From NCBI RefSeq assembly GCF_000942395.1, contig NZ_LN812103.1, positions 625,394-689,393 of the forward strand: DNA of 64,000 bases, read 5' to 3'. Numbering within the stretch: the stretch's first letter is position 1; every line of letters begins with the position of its first letter. This DNA comes from Risungbinella massiliensis. GTDB taxonomy: Bacteria > Bacillota > Bacilli > Thermoactinomycetales > Thermoactinomycetaceae. The notes below the pieces were generated by a model that saw only the letters and a program-made list of their open reading frames with translations, was not told the origin of the DNA and did no database searches. Positions 62,469-64,000 of this stretch are shown piece by piece. The position numbers and the translations under genes are program-made.

Positions 62469-62912
62469 GTGGGTTTAATTGAGCAACTCCAAACGGATAT
62501 GAAAGCTGCACTTAAAAATAAGGAGTCTGAGCGTCTGTCCGTGATCCGTATGGTGCGTGCAGCCATTAAAGATGCGGAGATCGAGAAGCGACAAGCACTC
62601 ACCGATGAGGAAGCACTCCAAGTGGTTGCCAAAGCAGTGAAGCAGCGAAGAGATTCCGCTGCGGAATATGAGAAGGCGAACCGCCAAGACTTGGCAGAAA
62701 AAGAACAGAAAGAGATCGATATTCTGATCGACTATTTGCCAAAGCAACTTAGCGAAGAGGAGCTCCGGACGATTGTACAAGAAACTGTACAAGAATTAGG
62801 AGCCACTTCGAAAAAAGAAATGGGCAAAGTTATGGGGGCTGTTTTGCCAAAAATAGCTGGTAAAGCTGATGGCAAAGAAGTAAACCGCTTAGTCCAAGAG
62901 TACCTTTCCTAA
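62469..62912 (+). CDS. yqeY: GatB/YqeY family protein
   Basis: A 147-residue helical protein: LIEQLQTDMKAALKNKESERLSVIRMVRAAIKDAEI at the N-terminus, IDILIDYLPKQLSEEEL in the middle and GKVMGAVLPKIAGKADGKEVN at the end, shared with the C-terminal domain of GatB. It may bind tRNA, but its role is not established. Start GTG 62469 with GAGGTG upstream. Operon with rpsU. Confidence 0.95.
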   Translation: MGLIEQLQTDMKAALKNKESERLSVIRMVRAAIKDAEIEKRQALTDEEALQVVAKAVKQRRDSAAEYEKANRQDLAEKEQKEIDILIDYLPKQLSEEELRTIVQETVQELGATSKKEMGKVMGAVLPKIAGKADGKEVNRLVQEYLS

Positions 62913-62949
62913 ACAGCATGGAGAACGTGTAGAGTAGAGGATGTAGCCG

Positions 62950-63711
62950 TTGGTTCCCTTACTATTACATGTTCTCTTCGCTGTTTTTTTAATTGGAATA
63001 CAAGGAGGGAGTATCCGGTTGAATGATTGGATAGTGTATTTGGCAGAGTGGATCACCAATCCAGCTGTGATGTCTTTATTACTCTGGATCGGATTGATAG
63101 GTTTAGTAGTTGAGTTACTCGCTCCAGGCCATCTACTAGGTGGAATTGTGGGTGTAGTGGCCTTTAGTATCTACTTTGCTGGACACTGGATAGCAGGAAC
63201 ACCAAATGAATACGCACCTTATATTTTTGTAGCAGGACTGTTGCTATTTGGTTTAGAAGCACTGGTTCCAAGTTTTGGATTTTTTGGAATATTGGCGACG
63301 GTAGCACTAGTCTATTCGGTCGTAGTGGTTGCTGAAAGCGTATCTATTGGTTTTACCGCTTTAGGTATTGGAATAGGTGGTACTATTTTATGTCTATGGA
63401 TTTTATATCGGTTTTTTGGATTCCGAACTACATGGAGCAGGATTATTCTCAAGGATACCCAGCGTAATCAAGAAGGATTTACCTCCGCAAGGGATCGGAC
63501 CCATCTGCTAGGGAAAATAGGCCGAACAGTTACCCCGTTACGTCCATCTGGTTGGGCAGTCATAGAAGATAGACGAGAAGATGTAGTAAGCGAGGGGGAA
63601 ATGATTCCAGCACAACGTCGGGTGAAGGTAGTACATGTGGAAGGCTCTCGTGTGGTTGTGCGATCGATCTTAGAAACGGAGATAGTAGAGTCAGAGGAAG
63701 AAAAAATTTAG
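62950..63711 (+). CDS. NfeD-family membrane protein (short form)
   Basis: A 253-residue protein with about five or six spans (residues 1-20, 38-60, 62-80, 90-115, 118-160) and a C-terminal OB-fold NfeD domain (LLGKIGRTVTPLRPSGWAVIEDRREDVVSEGEMI). It lacks the N-terminal ClpP-like protease of long NfeD proteins. I use TTG 62950 because the added residues form a hydrophobic span; the alternative TTG 63019 has a much stronger AAGGAGGG site and may be the true start. In bacilli it partners the flotillin-like FloA, whose gene would lie beyond the window edge, where AAAAGGGGAG is visible. Confidence 0.88.
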   Translation: MVPLLLHVLFAVFLIGIQGGSIRLNDWIVYLAEWITNPAVMSLLLWIGLIGLVVELLAPGHLLGGIVGVVAFSIYFAGHWIAGTPNEYAPYIFVAGLLLFGLEALVPSFGFFGILATVALVYSVVVVAESVSIGFTALGIGIGGTILCLWILYRFFGFRTTWSRIILKDTQRNQEGFTSARDRTHLLGKIGRTVTPLRPSGWAVIEDRREDVVSEGEMIPAQRRVKVVHVEGSRVVVRSILETEIVESEEEKI

Positions 63712-63741
63712 ACTTAGATGTACATTTAATCCTTTTATAAA

Positions 63742-63873
63742 TTGCATAATTAGCCCGAAGCCAGAGGTATTCTCCTTTTGAGATCTGACTATGAGCGATA
63801 GAGAGCCGGAAGTAGATCAAAAGCGGGAAAACCGGCAACGTGCCAACGTTCAACTGAGATTAATGCAACAAGT
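63742..63873 (-). repeat. Dispersed 135-bp repeat family 1, copy D
   Basis: Inverted copy: its reverse complement reads CTTGTTGCATTAATC, GCCGGTTTTCCCGCTTTTGATC, CCGGCTCTCTATCGCTCATAGTC, CTCAAAAGGAGAAT and GGGCTAATTATGCAAT, closely following copy C. Lies after the nfeD gene; the remaining 63874-64000 is A/T-rich and ends in a ribosome-site-like AAAAGGGGAG. Confidence 0.85.
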
Positions 63874-64000
63874 TATAAATTTATAAAGTAATTTCCTGAT
63901 TGGTTAGGTAATATTTCATAAAATAAACTCTTCTGCTACGGTATTTCTAGGATTTTCTAGTGCTTAATATGAGATGATAAAAGTAAAAGGGGAGATTCGT

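Noticed and set aside
1-64000. CRISPR array, tRNA, rRNA, prophage or insertion-sequence transposase
   Set aside because: No regularly spaced repeats, cloverleaf sequences, rRNA blocks, phage structural genes or transposase motifs were found on reading both strands.

Overview
The window looks like a chromosomal segment of an endospore-forming Firmicute of the Bacilli. The evidence is direct: spore genes (gpr, spoIIP, yqxA), Bacillus-type gene order (comEC-holA ... rpsT-gpr-spoIIP-yqxA-lepA-hemW-hrcA-grpE-dnaK-dnaJ-prmA-rsmE-mtaB ... rpsU-yqeY-nfeD), strong Shine-Dalgarno sites with many TTG/GTG starts, a T-box, an FMN riboswitch and a CIRCE operator. An archaeal-like chaperonin inside the dnaK operon points to a lineage such as the Thermoactinomycetaceae or a related group, but that placement is inference.

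Layout. 1-8 kb: 3' end of comEA, rocD (minus strand), dcd, the FMN-riboswitch-controlled ribD-ribE-ribBA-ribH operon, and an APC amino-acid transporter. 8-12.7 kb: comEC, an ECF sigma/anti-sigma pair, holA. 12.7-30 kb: an accessory region splitting holA from rpsT. It holds a membrane protein, a two-component system, a 1274-residue helicase-PLD protein resembling the single-gene Mokosh type II anti-phage protein, two further membrane proteins, an FAD oxidoreductase, T-box-trpS, a decayed DUF2238 gene, and a small cluster of trypsin-like protease, YCII-domain protein, degenerate ATP-grasp protein and complete ATP-grasp ligase. This last cluster is the best candidate for an undescribed system: it resembles a graspetide-type (ATP-grasp) RiPP pathway without a conventional precursor gene.

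30-47 kb: conserved core. rpsT, gpr, an EthD-like protein, spoIIP, yqxA, lepA and hemW are followed by the CIRCE-controlled heat-shock operon hrcA-chaperonin-grpE-dnaK-dnaJ, then prmA-rsmE-mtaB. 47-57 kb: a frameshifted small gene, a lipid kinase, and a minus-strand amino-sugar/peptidoglycan-recycling operon (rpiR-type regulator, PTS IIB and IIC, a small membrane protein, GH4 glycosidase, anmK, mupG, BadF-type kinase). 57-64 kb: Nudix hydrolase, deoC, HxlR regulator with divergent alcohol dehydrogenase, an ADH remnant, a Na/Pi symporter-like protein, a proline-rich unknown protein, HIT protein, rpsU-yqeY, and an NfeD protein.

Two families of short dispersed repeats occur. One is about 135 bp with inverted termini and has four copies (15.6, 23.1, 29.4 and 63.7 kb). 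Two direct copies bracket the trpS/ATP-grasp segment, and one sits between the trpS T-box and the trpS start. The other is a 50-75 bp hairpin repeat with three copies (1.75, 33.5 and 51.2 kb). No rRNA, tRNA, CRISPR array, insertion sequence or prophage was seen.
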